Shown in pieces: positions 26,013 to 34,036 of a DNA stretch of 38,945 bases. This DNA is from Cyanobacteria bacterium UBA5018 (GTDB lineage: Bacteria > Cyanobacteriota > Cyanobacteriia > PCC-6307 > Cyanobiaceae). The stretch is from the NCBI GenBank assembly GCA_002396505.1, contig DGYA01000049.1:20854-59798 (forward strand). The letters run 5' to 3'. The notes under the pieces were generated by a model, which saw only the letters and a program-made list of their open reading frames with translations, was not told the origin of the DNA and ran no database searches. Position 1 is the stretch's first letter; the number at the start of each line of letters is the position of its first letter. Made by a program: the position numbers and the translations under genes.

Positions 26013-27077
26013 TTGAGCCTTCCAGATCAACTGCTGGTACGCGATCTGCTCAGGCTGCGCGTGCGCTGCTCCCAGGGTTTGGACCAGGGGGCGGGGGTGA
26101 TGGCCTGGATGCATCCGCCGGTCCATCGGCTGCTGGGCTGGGTGAGCCGGCCTTCGCTGTTCACCGATCGCCGCCTGGTGTGGCGGCTGAACCAGCTGCG
26201 CGATCTGGGCGAGCTGGAGCTGTTGGTGCAGGGGGAGCCGGCGGAAACCGACAGCGACACGGTGCAGCAACTGCCCACCCTGTTTGCAGCCGCCCTGCTC
26301 GATCGCCAGCAGCAGCCCATCGGCAGCTTGGTGGATGCAGCGGTGGATCGCAAAACCGGTCAGATCCTGCACTACCTGGTGAGCCGCAGCGACCCCCGCC
26401 TGCCGGGCAGCAGCCGCTGGCGGTTGACCACCGATCGGATCGTCGATCAGCGGCCCGGTTTGGTGTTCACCAATCTGCTATCGCTCGATGATCTGCCCCT
26501 GGCCCGGGCCAGTGTGCGCCAACAATTATTGAGCCGCTCTCGCCGTTGGCGCGAGCAGATGCAAGAGGCCGGCACCAATTTCGAGCAGCGGTTGGAGGGC
26601 TGGCTGGAGGAGCCGCCCTGGGATGGGATCAACCCCCCGGATCGCTCCTCTGGCCAGTTTGATCCGCAGGATGAGCCCTGGGATCGCCCCTGGCAGCGCC
26701 GCCAGGCCAAGGCCACTGCCGATCAGAGCGCCATGGCTGATCACAGGGAAACAGCCGAGCCCCATGACTGGCCTGAGCACAATGACTGGCCTGAACACAA
26801 TGACTGGGATGAAGCCAGGGAAAGGGCCGAGGAAATGGAACGACAGCGCCCTGACGACCGTCAACCTGAGGCCGATGAAGCAAGGGAATCAGATCGGCGG
26901 CGAAGCCCCTTGAAACGGCGCTCGCCGCTGCCGCCCCGCCAGTCGAGATCCCGTGAGCCGCGATCCCGTGAGTCTCTCCCCCTTGACCCGCGCCCCCGCC
27001 AGCCACGCCCAATTGAGTCTCCCCCCAGTCAATTCGCCCCAGACCCAGGCGACGATGCCAACGACCCCTGGATTTGA
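26013..27077 (+). CDS. PRC-barrel domain protein with long charged disordered tail
   Basis: The first ~185 residues contain two PRC-barrel-like stretches (LLRLRVRCSQGLDQGAGVMAW and AALLDRQQQPIGSLVDAAVDRKTGQILHYLVSR), a fold used for binding in photosynthetic reaction centre H subunits and RimM. The remaining ~170 residues are very rich in D, E, R, P and W, with three near-copies of HNDWPE. The start is a TTG four bases after dnaN; no ATG precedes the conserved part. A gene of this type sits after dnaN in other picocyanobacteria, to my knowledge, with unknown function. Likely in an operon with dnaN. Confidence 0.75.
   Translation: MSLPDQLLVRDLLRLRVRCSQGLDQGAGVMAWMHPPVHRLLGWVSRPSLFTDRRLVWRLNQLRDLGELELLVQGEPAETDSDTVQQLPTLFAAALLDRQQQPIGSLVDAAVDRKTGQILHYLVSRSDPRLPGSSRWRLTTDRIVDQRPGLVFTNLLSLDDLPLARASVRQQLLSRSRRWREQMQEAGTNFEQRLEGWLEEPPWDGINPPDRSSGQFDPQDEPWDRPWQRRQAKATADQSAMADHRETAEPHDWPEHNDWPEHNDWDEARERAEEMERQRPDDRQPEADEARESDRRRSPLKRRSPLPPRQSRSREPRSRESLPLDPRPRQPRPIESPPSQFAPDPGDDANDPWI
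26760..26813 (+). repeat. 18-bp tandem repeat in the PRC-barrel protein gene
   Basis: CACAATGACTGGCCTGAA (26778) and CACAATGACTGGGATGAA (26796) differ at two adjacent positions; a further unit precedes them at 26760. They encode tryptophan-containing acidic hexapeptides. Confidence 0.85.
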
Positions 27078-27078
27078 A

Positions 27079-27108
27079 CTGGTTGGGTTTGAGCTAGCTG
27101 GATTTGAA
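27079..27108 (+). repeat. 15-bp repeat between PRC gene and purL
   Basis: CTGGTTGGGTTTGAG and CTAGCTGGATTTGAA are tandem and follow a partial CTGGATTTGAA that forms the end of the PRC-barrel gene, so expansion seems to have begun at its stop codon. Confidence 0.6.
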
Positions 27109-27161
27109 CTGCCGCTGGCGTAGGTCGCTCGGCCACACTGGAGCCAACTGACTGACTGGCC

Positions 27162-29546
27162 GTGCTGGCTGCTCCCGACTATGAGGTGCCAGAGGCACTG
27201 AAAAAGGAAAACCTCAGCCAGGCCGATTACGAAGAAATCTGCAAGCGCCTGGGCCGGGCCCCCAACCGCGCCGAGTTGGGCATGTTTGGCGTGATGTGGT
27301 CTGAGCACTGCTGTTATCGCAACTCCCGGCCGCTGCTGCAGGGCTTTCCCACCACCGGCCCCCGCATCCTGGTGGGACCCGGTGAAAATGCCGGCGTGGT
27401 GGATCTGGGGGAGGGCCAGCGGCTGGCTTTCAAAATTGAGAGCCACAACCATCCCTCCGCCGTGGAGCCCTTTCAAGGGGCCGCCACCGGCGTTGGCGGC
27501 ATCCTGCGGGACATCTTCACGATGGGGGCCCGGCCGATTGCCCTGCTCAATGCCCTGCGCTTTGGGCCGTTGGAAGACCCCCGCAATGTGGGCTTGATGC
27601 AGGGGGTGGTGGCTGGCATCGCCCACTACGGCAATTGCGTGGGGGTACCCACGGTGGGCGGCGAGGTGGCCTTTGACCCCAGCTATTCCGGCAACCCCCT
27701 GGTCAATGCCATGGCCCTGGGGCTGATGGAAACCGAGGAGATCGTTTGCTCTGGAGCCGAGGGGGTGGGTTATCCGGTGGTCTATGTGGGCAGCACCACC
27801 GGCCGCGATGGCATGGGGGGAGCCAGCTTTGCTTCGGCTGAACTGAGCGAGGCCTCCCTCGACGATCGCCCCGCCGTGCAGGTGGGCGATCCCTTTCTGG
27901 AAAAAGGTTTGATTGAGGCCTGTCTGGAGGCATTTCAAAGTGGCGATGTGGTGGCCGCCCAGGACATGGGCGCCGCCGGCCTCACCTGCAGCTGCTCTGA
28001 GATGGCGGCCAAGGGCGGCTTGGGGATCGAACTGGATCTCGACCGGGTGCCGGCCCGGGAGAGCGGCATGAGCGCCTACGAGTTCCTGCTCTCGGAATCC
28101 CAGGAACGCATGCTGTTTGTGGTTAAGCCGGGCAGGGAAGAGGCGTTGATGCAGCGCTTTCGCCGCTGGGGTCTGCAGGCCGCCGTGGTGGGAAGGGTGC
28201 TGGCGGACAACGTGGTGAGGGTGCTGCAGCACGGCCAGGTGGCGGCCGAGGTGCCGGCCAGCGCCCTGGCCGATGACACCCCGATCAACCGGCATCAGCT
28301 GCTGGAAGAGCCCCCGGCTGATATCCAGGCCCATTGGCGCTGGAGTGAACAATCGCTGCCGCCGGCAGATATGGAAGGCATCTGCCCGCTGCAGGGCCCG
28401 GCCGCCGGAGCGCGGCGCTCCTGGGCTGAACTGTTGCTGGCGCTGCTAGACGACCCCACGATCGCCTCCAAGCGCTGGGTGTATCGCCAGTACGACCACC
28501 AGGTGCAGGCCAACACGGTGTTGCTGCCAGGTGGTGCCGACGCTGCGGTGGTGAGGCTCAGGCCCCAGCGGGGCGAAGGCGCCATGGCGCCCGCCAGCCG
28601 CGGCGTGGCCGCCGTGGTGGACTGTCCGAATCGCTGGGTGGCCCTGGATCCGGAACGGGGTGGCATGGCGGCGGTGGCCGAGGCGGCCCGCAATTTGAGC
28701 TGTGTGGGCGCCGAGCCCCTTGCGGTCTCCGACAACCTCAATTTCGCCTCGCCGGAGACCCCCACCGGTTACTGGCAGCTGGCGATGGCCTGCCGCGGTT
28801 TGGCCGAGGCCTGCCTGGCCCTCGATACCCCCGTCACCGGTGGCAACGTTTCGCTCTACAACGAAACCCGTTTGCCTGATGGTCGCCTGCAGCCGATCCA
28901 TCCCACCCCGGTGGTGGGCATGGTGGGGCTTGTGCATGATCTGAGCCAGGTGCGCGGCTTGGCCTGGCGCCAGGCCGGCGATGCCATCTGGTTGCTGGGG
29001 GTGAGCCTGCAGCTGGAGCCCGCCGATGAGCGGGTGAGCCTGGCGGGCAGCAGCTACCTGGAGGTGATCCACGGCCAGCTCACCGGCAGGCCGCCCCTGG
29101 TGGATTTGGCCCTGGAGGCCCGCGTGCAGGCCTTCCTGCGCCAGGCGATCAGCAACGATCTGATTGCCTCCGCCCACGATCTCAGCGATGGCGGCCTGGC
29201 GGTGGCGGCGGCCGAGGGCTGCCTCGCCGCCGGTCTTGGTGCCGAGCTGGACCTGCCGGCGGGGGGCGAGCGCCTGGATCGACTGCTGTTTGCCGAGGGC
29301 GGTGGCCGCATTTTGGTGAGCGTGCCCAGCCAGCAGAGCGACGCCTGGCAAGATGCGCTCGATTTGGCCGGCGCCGGCGGTGCAGCCCTGCCGGCCCAGC
29401 GCCTGGGGCAGGTGTTGGCCGAGGCCGAGTTGCGGATCAGCTTGGCCGGCAGCAGCTTGTTGCGGCTTCCGATCGCCGCCATGGCCGCCAGCTACGAGCA
29501 GGCGATCCCCCGGCGTCTCGGTGCCGACATGCCACCTGCGGCCTGA
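27162..29546 (+). CDS. purL: Phosphoribosylformylglycinamidine synthase subunit PurL
   Basis: ATP-dependent amidation of FGAR to FGAM in purine synthesis. Length (794 residues) and the absence of a fused glutaminase domain mark the small PurL type that works with separate PurQ and PurS subunits, neither of which is in the window. Typical segments are FGVMWSEHCCYRNSRPLL, KIESHNHPSAVEPFQGAATGVGGILRDIFTMGARP and the second-half DNLNFASPETP and GGNVSLYNET. The GTG at 27162 is the first start before the conserved region. The purL-purF order with dnaN upstream is a conserved picocyanobacterial arrangement; only 25 bp separate it from purF. Confidence 0.96.
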   Translation: MLAAPDYEVPEALKKENLSQADYEEICKRLGRAPNRAELGMFGVMWSEHCCYRNSRPLLQGFPTTGPRILVGPGENAGVVDLGEGQRLAFKIESHNHPSAVEPFQGAATGVGGILRDIFTMGARPIALLNALRFGPLEDPRNVGLMQGVVAGIAHYGNCVGVPTVGGEVAFDPSYSGNPLVNAMALGLMETEEIVCSGAEGVGYPVVYVGSTTGRDGMGGASFASAELSEASLDDRPAVQVGDPFLEKGLIEACLEAFQSGDVVAAQDMGAAGLTCSCSEMAAKGGLGIELDLDRVPARESGMSAYEFLLSESQERMLFVVKPGREEALMQRFRRWGLQAAVVGRVLADNVVRVLQHGQVAAEVPASALADDTPINRHQLLEEPPADIQAHWRWSEQSLPPADMEGICPLQGPAAGARRSWAELLLALLDDPTIASKRWVYRQYDHQVQANTVLLPGGADAAVVRLRPQRGEGAMAPASRGVAAVVDCPNRWVALDPERGGMAAVAEAARNLSCVGAEPLAVSDNLNFASPETPTGYWQLAMACRGLAEACLALDTPVTGGNVSLYNETRLPDGRLQPIHPTPVVGMVGLVHDLSQVRGLAWRQAGDAIWLLGVSLQLEPADERVSLAGSSYLEVIHGQLTGRPPLVDLALEARVQAFLRQAISNDLIASAHDLSDGGLAVAAAEGCLAAGLGAELDLPAGGERLDRLLFAEGGGRILVSVPSQQSDAWQDALDLAGAGGAALPAQRLGQVLAEAELRISLAGSSLLRLPIAAMAASYEQAIPRRLGADMPPAA

Positions 29547-29571
29547 ATAGTCAATATCCGTCGGCACACTG

Positions 29572-31122
29572 ATGCAGAATGTGAGATTGCTACTTGAGCC
29601 AAGGGGGCCCGTGGTGGGAATGCAGCCAGAGCCCATCAACCCCCTGGCCCAGCTACCAGCTGAGCCCGCCGACAAGCCAGAGGAGGCCTGTGGCGTGTTT
29701 GCGGTGCTGGCGACCGACCAGGCGGTGGCCAATCTCACCTATTTCGGCCTATACGCCCTGCAGCATCGCGGCCAGGAGTCGGCGGGCATCGCCGTCTTCG
29801 ATGCCGAAAATCAGGTGCGACTGCACAAGGACATGGGCCTGGTGAGCCAGGTGTTTGACCAGGAGGTTCTGCAGCGGATGCCGGGCGAGCTGGCCATTGG
29901 CCACAACCGCTATTCCACCACCGGCACCAGCAAGGTGTGCAACGCCCAGCCAGTGGTGCTGAATACCCGGCTGGGGCCGCTGGCTTTGGCCCATAACGGC
30001 AACCTGGTTAATGCCGCTGAGCTGCGCCAGGCGATTGCCGCCGCCAATCCAGACACCGAGTTCACCTCCACCACCGATTCCGAGCTGATCGCCTTTGCCC
30101 TGCAAAATGCGGTGGATCAGGGCCTCGACTGGGCGGATGCCCTGCGGGAGGCCGCCGGCCGCTGTCGCGGTGCCTTCAGCCTGGTGATCGGCACGCCGGA
30201 GGGGCTGTTCGCCCTGCGCGATGGCCATGGCATCAGGCCGCTGGTGTTCGGTTATCTGGGCGAGAGCGATCAATCCCAATGGGTGGTGAGCAGCGAAACC
30301 TGTGGTTTAGATATCATCGGTGCCCGCTATATCGATGACGTTCAGCCCGGCGAGTTGGTTCACTTCCGCCTAGGCGATGCCACGCCGATACGCAGCCAGT
30401 GGTGCCAGGAGCCAGTAAAGCTATGCGTGTTTGAAATGATCTATTTCGCCAGGCCTGATAGCCGTTTCTTTGGCGAATCTTTGTATAGTTATCGAGTGCG
30501 GATCGGCGAGGCTCTAGCGCGGGAGAATCCCATAGAAGCCGACATCGTTATTGGTGTGCCCGATTCTGGCATCCCCGCCGCCATTGGCTATTCCCAGTGG
30601 AGTGGCATCCCCTTTGGCGATGGCCTGATCAAAAACCGCTATGTGGGGCGCACCTTCATCCAGCCCACCCAGGCGATGCGGGAGGCGGGCATCCGGGTGA
30701 AATTAAACCCCCTTCCTGATGTGCTGGGCGGCAAGCGCGTGGTGGTGATAGATGATTCAATCGTGCGCGGCACCACCAGCCGCAAGCTCGTGCATGCCCT
30801 GCGCGATGCAGGTGCCACAGAGGTGCACATGCGCATCAGCTCGCCGCCAGTCACCCATCCATGCTTCTACGGCATCGATACCGACACCCAAGATCAGCTG
30901 ATTGCCGCGCGAATGACCCTTGAAGAGATCGAACGCCACCTGGGCGTCGATTCCCTGGCCTACCTCAGCAAAGCGGGCATGGTGGAAGCAGCCCACAGCG
31001 CATCGTCAAACTTTTGCACCGCCTGTTTCGATGGCAATTATCCAATTGAATTAGATGATTCCGTACGCTCCAGCAAGTTGATGCTCGAGCCCGCTGGGCT
31101 GGCGGTTTCTAATCGGGCTTGA
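29572..31122 (+). CDS. purF: Amidophosphoribosyltransferase PurF
   Basis: Makes 5-phosphoribosylamine from PRPP and glutamine, the first committed purine step. The N-terminal nucleophile glutaminase should begin at Cys40 (ACGVFAVL) after removal of a propeptide; an internal ATG at 29620 would shorten that leader. GHNRYSTTG and the PRPP loop VVVIDDSIVRGTTSRK are intact. Cysteines in KLCVFEM, HPCFYGID and NFCTACFDG match the four [4Fe-4S] ligands of the Bacillus subtilis type, so the enzyme is probably oxygen-sensitive. At 516 residues it is of normal length. Confidence 0.97.
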   Translation: MQNVRLLLEPRGPVVGMQPEPINPLAQLPAEPADKPEEACGVFAVLATDQAVANLTYFGLYALQHRGQESAGIAVFDAENQVRLHKDMGLVSQVFDQEVLQRMPGELAIGHNRYSTTGTSKVCNAQPVVLNTRLGPLALAHNGNLVNAAELRQAIAAANPDTEFTSTTDSELIAFALQNAVDQGLDWADALREAAGRCRGAFSLVIGTPEGLFALRDGHGIRPLVFGYLGESDQSQWVVSSETCGLDIIGARYIDDVQPGELVHFRLGDATPIRSQWCQEPVKLCVFEMIYFARPDSRFFGESLYSYRVRIGEALARENPIEADIVIGVPDSGIPAAIGYSQWSGIPFGDGLIKNRYVGRTFIQPTQAMREAGIRVKLNPLPDVLGGKRVVVIDDSIVRGTTSRKLVHALRDAGATEVHMRISSPPVTHPCFYGIDTDTQDQLIAARMTLEEIERHLGVDSLAYLSKAGMVEAAHSASSNFCTACFDGNYPIELDDSVRSSKLMLEPAGLAVSNRA

Positions 31123-31181
31123 ACAATAGGATGGTTGAAATAACTATAGATCAAGAGCGCCTCTAAAAATTGCCCACTCCG

Positions 31182-31238
31182 CTCGCCAGAGCAAGGAGCA
31201 GGCAAGTTTCTTAAACATTTCTCGCGGCACGACATCGA
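31182..31238 (-). repeat. 57-bp dispersed element, copy B (inverted)
   Basis: Reverse complement of the element at 19499-19555, about 77 percent identical without gaps. Past CTCTGGCGAG it continues on the minus strand to a CGGAG that can pair with CTCC, giving a possible stem CTCC/GCTC-TGGC-GAGC/GGAG followed by a short T-rich run (ATTTTT), a terminator-like end. Confidence 0.65.
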
Positions 31239-31391
31239 TAGACCTTAGCATTTTCGAAGTACCCTCAACTAAAGGGGTAAAATCACATCACTGCAGCGCC
31301 ATGGTTCCATTGATAATGGTCCGGATTTTTTCAGAGCTTCTTTAAACTACCGCGTAAAATCTTTATATGATCACTGTGGTACTGGCTGCGG

Positions 31392-31862
31392 CTATGGGTG
31401 CTTTACATTGCTCGCAAGAGTGTTTTGGTTTGACTGAGTTGGTGTTAGTAGCGTGGGGCGACTTGGGCCCATACCTAGGGTATCGGGTGTGTAACTAGGT
31501 AAAATTGTCCCTGGTCTCCTCGGACCTTGTGGATTTTTGGATAAATTCTTGTCCATGGCCGCAAGCACCGACGTGCCATAAGTCTGTGAAGTGACCCCCT
31601 TTATGGGAATAGCCATGGCCGGGAAAGCGGGGGAAATAACAAGCAATGAACCAATAAATAAGCGAGTAATTGCTGAGTTGTTTGGTTTTTTGGTAACTTG
31701 TGACCAGTCAAAACGGAAATATTTGCCAAGATTGTTTAATAAATAATGGCCGCTAGATTTGCGTAAATTAAAATGTTTGGACATGGAGGATAACTTTTGA
31801 GTTGAGCTAAAAGTATCATCGGTTACAGTTCCTTGGCAAGGCCTTCGACCGTTTTTCAACAA
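31392..31862 (-). CDS. Secreted hypothetical protein
   Basis: A 156-codon frame that is less GC-rich than its neighbours. After a basic N-terminal stretch, TRLFIGSLLVISPAFPAMA is a good signal-peptide core with an AMA cleavage site; the ~70-residue mature part is proline, threonine and serine rich with no recognised domain. The internal ATG at residue 27 (MSKHFNLRKSSGHYLL) is a plausible alternative start, but even that leaves a long leader before the hydrophobic core. It marks the boundary between the core genome and the accessory region to the right. Function unknown. Confidence 0.5.
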   Translation of the reverse strand: MLKNGRRPCQGTVTDDTFSSTQKLSSMSKHFNLRKSSGHYLLNNLGKYFRFDWSQVTKKPNNSAITRLFIGSLLVISPAFPAMAIPIKGVTSQTYGTSVLAAMDKNLSKNPQGPRRPGTILPSYTPDTLGMGPSRPTLLTPTQSNQNTLASNVKHP

Positions 31863-32145
31863 AAAATGTGATCTACAATACGAAACCTTGTCCGCCCCGG
31901 CGGTAAAAAGGCCGTCAGCACTGGGATCCTGTGATCGCAGCTAGGCGTCCATTCAGCGGGCCGCCGCTGCGCTGATCTATCTGCTCCAAGAAGGCGCGGA
32001 GCGAAACAGCAGGCGGACTCCATCTTCCGCCGGCGGCACGGAGCCTGAGGTGGCGCAGCATAGAGCTGGTGGTGGTCGTTACTAGGCTGACGACTACTCT
32101 ATTCCATCTGTATCTTTCAGGGGGTGGCTAAGGTGAATGCCAGTA
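31863..32145. other. Gap without identified gene at start of accessory region
   Basis: About 280 bp with a 48-codon minus-strand open stretch (starting MLRHLRLRAAGGRW) that I cannot assign. Possibly a gene remnant or the unrecognised left end of the cassette cluster. Confidence 0.35.
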
Positions 32146-32406
32146 TTAGCTGCTCATAACGCGCACGCGAGGTGCGGGCGCCCCACGAAGTAGTCCCTCG
32201 ACGCTGAGATCTTCGTCAATAGACGGCCAGTAAATACCAAACCCACCCCCAGCGACTTGCCAATCATCTCGTTCTTTTTGGGTGGCATGCAACAACCTTG
32301 GATACCACGTCAAGGGGACTGAAATACTTCTACCGTCTTCAAGCTCAACGATGAGATGGATATCAGTAGAGCTCACATTCATGACACGTTCGCCAGGGTT
32401 AGCCAT
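32146..32406 (-). CDS. DUF2442 domain protein
   Basis: An 86-residue protein with the DUF2442 pattern: VELEDGRSISVPLTWYPRL followed by LHATQKERDDWQVAGGGFGIYWPSIDEDLSVEGLL. It overlaps the DUF4160 gene by 8 bp. Pairs of DUF4160 and DUF2442 genes are common in bacterial accessory DNA and are suspected toxin-antitoxin-like or antitoxin-type modules, but no activity is established, to my knowledge. Confidence 0.85.
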   Translation of the reverse strand: MANPGERVMNVSSTDIHLIVELEDGRSISVPLTWYPRLLHATQKERDDWQVAGGGFGIYWPSIDEDLSVEGLLRGAPAPRVRVMSS

Positions 32407-32632
32407 GAAACTCCTCCCACGCCTTCAGAAGCATAGCTCTGTTTGCGCTCACGAGGAGCTCCACGTCCCTAAGCTCTCCTGCCTTGAACCCCAAGCTGCT
32501 GGCCAGGGCAACGGGGTTAAGCCACATCTTGCAAGAAGCCTTGTCACGATCAACATGAACATGCGGAGGCTCATTGGGCTCATGACTATAGAAATAAACT
32601 CTGTAGGGCCCGCTTCGCAGAATTGTCGGCAT
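32399..32632 (-). CDS. DUF4160 domain protein
   Basis: A 77-residue protein with the DUF4160 hallmark RVYFYSHEPNEPPHVHVDRDKA followed by KMWLNPVALASSLGFKAGEL. It is the upstream member of an overlapping two-gene unit with DUF2442. Its start is about 50 bp beyond an attC-like structure (32681-32752), as expected for the first gene of an integron cassette read on the minus strand. Confidence 0.85.
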   Translation of the reverse strand: MPTILRSGPYRVYFYSHEPNEPPHVHVDRDKASCKMWLNPVALASSLGFKAGELRDVELLVSANRAMLLKAWEEFHG

Positions 32633-32680
32633 CTGGCATCCGTGCGTAAGTCAAGTTTAGACACCCTCGGCCTTCGATGT

Positions 32681-32752
32681 ATCTAACATTTGAGGCAAGC
32701 CGCGCGCGGAGGGCGCAGCCCGGAGTGCGTCGGATTTACCGAATGGTTAGGC
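32681..32752. other. attC-like recombination site 1
   Basis: ATCTAAC (32681-32687) fits RYYYAAC and GTTAGGC (32746-32752) fits GTTRRRY, 72 bp apart. Inside, ATTTG...CAAGCCG can pair with CGGATTT...GAAT, giving the imperfect hairpin expected for an attC site. Both orientations satisfy the consensus. Located between the DUF4160 gene and the SemiSWEET gene. Confidence 0.6.
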
Positions 32753-32857
32753 CTCATTCGCTGCCTCTAGCAATGCTTGCGAGCACCCATACGATATGAT
32801 TTCCCTATTACACGCTAAGGTTTGAAACATCGAAGCACAAGGGCAAATCTTCCACCT

Positions 32858-33151
32858 ATGGACAACGAAATTGTAGCTTACGTCGGGTATGTGGCGGCAT
32901 GCCTGACCACCGCTTCCTTCCTGCCCCAAGTGCTAACAGCCCTGAAGTCATCCGACTTGAGCAGCATCTCCCTTCTGATGTATGTTATGTTCGTAACTGG
33001 TATCTGCTGCTGGTTGATCTATGGAGTTCTGCTGGGAGATGGCCCGCTAATTGCTGCAAACGTAGTCACCTTGATGCTCTCTTCCTCTGTCCTCTACCTG
33101 AAGATTCGCGAAGTAAGGCGAGGTCGAAGGCAGCGTTCCTCAGTGCTCTGA
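32858..33151 (+). CDS. SemiSWEET-type (PQ-loop) transporter
   Basis: A 97-residue, three-helix membrane protein. Helix 1 is VAYVGYVAACLTTASFLPQVLTAL with the PQ motif, helix 2 SISLLMYVMFVTGICCWLIYGVLL and helix 3 LIAANVVTLMLSSSVLYLKI, the exact plan of bacterial SemiSWEETs, which dimerise to carry small sugars. The ATG at 32858 was chosen since the 12 codons upstream are non-conserved. It sits alone between two attC-like sites, its stop 28 bp before the second, so it looks like a single-gene cassette. Substrate cannot be read from sequence. Confidence 0.85.
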   Translation: MDNEIVAYVGYVAACLTTASFLPQVLTALKSSDLSSISLLMYVMFVTGICCWLIYGVLLGDGPLIAANVVTLMLSSSVLYLKIREVRRGRRQRSSVL

Positions 33152-33179
33152 GAAGCGTGCCCTGTTCTGTTGCTGTGAG

Positions 33180-33300
33180 GCATAACTTCTTTTCTGGTGG
33201 TTTATACGTGAACCACTGCTTGCCATGATCTGCCCGCCAGGGGCTGGTGGGTGTGCGAGCAAGTCTTCGATGGCGGGTTAGGTGTATTGGATTGTTAGGC
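33180..33300. other. attC-like recombination site 2
   Basis: GCATAAC (33180-33186) and GTTAGGC (33294-33300) are 121 bp apart, matching six of seven positions as inverted ends; the size resembles long attC sites such as Vibrio VCRs. Internal stems CCCGCCA/TGGCGGG (33233-33239/33271-33277) and GTGGTT/AACCAC are present, but the arms next to the end boxes pair poorly, so this is weaker than site 1. Confidence 0.42.
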
Positions 33301-33375
33301 ACTTTTCGGGAGCCTCACTCGGCGGCCTCTGATCGATCTTTTCGAGGTGACAGGCCTTCATGAACTAAGCAGGGA

Positions 33376-33723
33376 TCAGTCTGGCGCATCCCGCCGGCGA
33401 TATAGCTCTAAGCCGGCACGCTCGATATGGGCCAGGAGGGCGGGGTGATGAATCGAGGCATGGCAGGAGAGATCGATCATCCAGGGCAGCAACAGGTCAT
33501 CGAGATCGGCATCGATGCGGGCGAGGGAGGCGGCGCTGATGGCGGGGCCGATCAGGGTGAGGTCGATGTCGGAGGCGGGACGGTGCCGCCCCAAGGCCCG
33601 GGAGCCGTAGAGGATCGCGGCCTCCACCTCGGGGTGGCTGGCGAGCACCTGGCGGATGGCCGAGAGGGCCGCGTCCGGCAGGCCGGTGGCTTGGGCTGAA
33701 GTTAGCGGGGGAGTGACGGTCAT
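33376..33723 (-). CDS. mntA: MntA-like minimal nucleotidyltransferase antitoxin
   Basis: A 115-residue MNT-fold protein. GSRALGRHRPASDID (from Gly40) matches the GSx10DxD motif of MntA antitoxins precisely, and LTLIG supplies the next strand. In characterised HepT/MntA modules this enzyme neutralises the HEPN toxin by adding AMP to it. The start ATG overlaps the stop codon of the hepT reading frame (TCATGA arrangement), so the two were translated together before hepT was interrupted. Now it has an intact reading frame but no intact partner in the window. The C-terminus ends shortly before attC-like site 2. Confidence 0.88.
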   Translation of the reverse strand: MTVTPPLTSAQATGLPDAALSAIRQVLASHPEVEAAILYGSRALGRHRPASDIDLTLIGPAISAASLARIDADLDDLLLPWMIDLSCHASIHHPALLAHIERAGLELYRRRDAPD

Positions 33724-33896
33724 GACGGCTCCTGGCTCAAGGCCGTGAAACGACTCCGCAGGGCAACGAACAGGTTTGCGAAGCTTTCGATCACATCGCG
33801 GGCGATCGCCTGGGCCTGCTCAAGGTTGTAGGTGTGGGACGACTGATTGCGGGCCTTGATCAGTGGCTGTTCTGGGATACAAACCCCTTCCTTCAG
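33720..33896 (-). pseudogene. hepT: hepT 3' fragment (HEPN toxin C-terminal part)
   Basis: 58 codons in frame, beginning right at the TnpB element edge, with LIKARNQSSHTYNLEQAQAI. RNQSSHTY is the RX4HXY catalytic motif of HEPN toxins. The fragment has no start codon of its own near the edge. Joined to the 5' fragment at 35313-35564 across the element, it restores one uninterrupted frame of 141 codons, the usual length of HI0074/HepT proteins. Confidence 0.88.
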
Positions 33897-34036
33897 GACG
33901 GCTTTTCATCCGGGAGCTGACGAATCATGTCCCGGAGCAACTGGGCCATGGTCCAGCCCCGAGCGGCGGCGGCAGTATGAAGCTTTGCCAGCTCGTCGGG
34001 AGCCAGGCGCACCTGGAGAGTCTCAGTCCTGGCCAT
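33893..34036 (-). CDS. Ribbon-helix-helix (CopG-like) small protein carried by the TnpB element
   Basis: A 47-residue protein starting at the ATG at 34036: MARTETLQVRLAPDELAKLH is an RHH beta-strand and first helix and GWTMAQLLRDMIRQL the second helix. RHH proteins bind DNA as dimers and usually repress nearby promoters. It is divergent from tnpB, starts only 30 bp away and ends exactly at the element boundary, the stop codon crossing into hepT. That position suggests it belongs to the element and may control the shared tnpB promoter region. Longer upstream frame (to 34111) has no homology. Confidence 0.7.
   Translation of the reverse strand: MARTETLQVRLAPDELAKLHTAAAARGWTMAQLLRDMIRQLPDEKPS

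Noticed and set aside
26889..28352. 487-codon minus-strand open frame
   Set aside because: Antisense to purL and the PRC gene tail; composition typical of shadow frames in GC-rich DNA.
31950..32079. Minus-strand stretch beginning MLRHLRLRAAGGRW as a transposase remnant
   Set aside because: No catalytic motif or recognisable family; too short to support.
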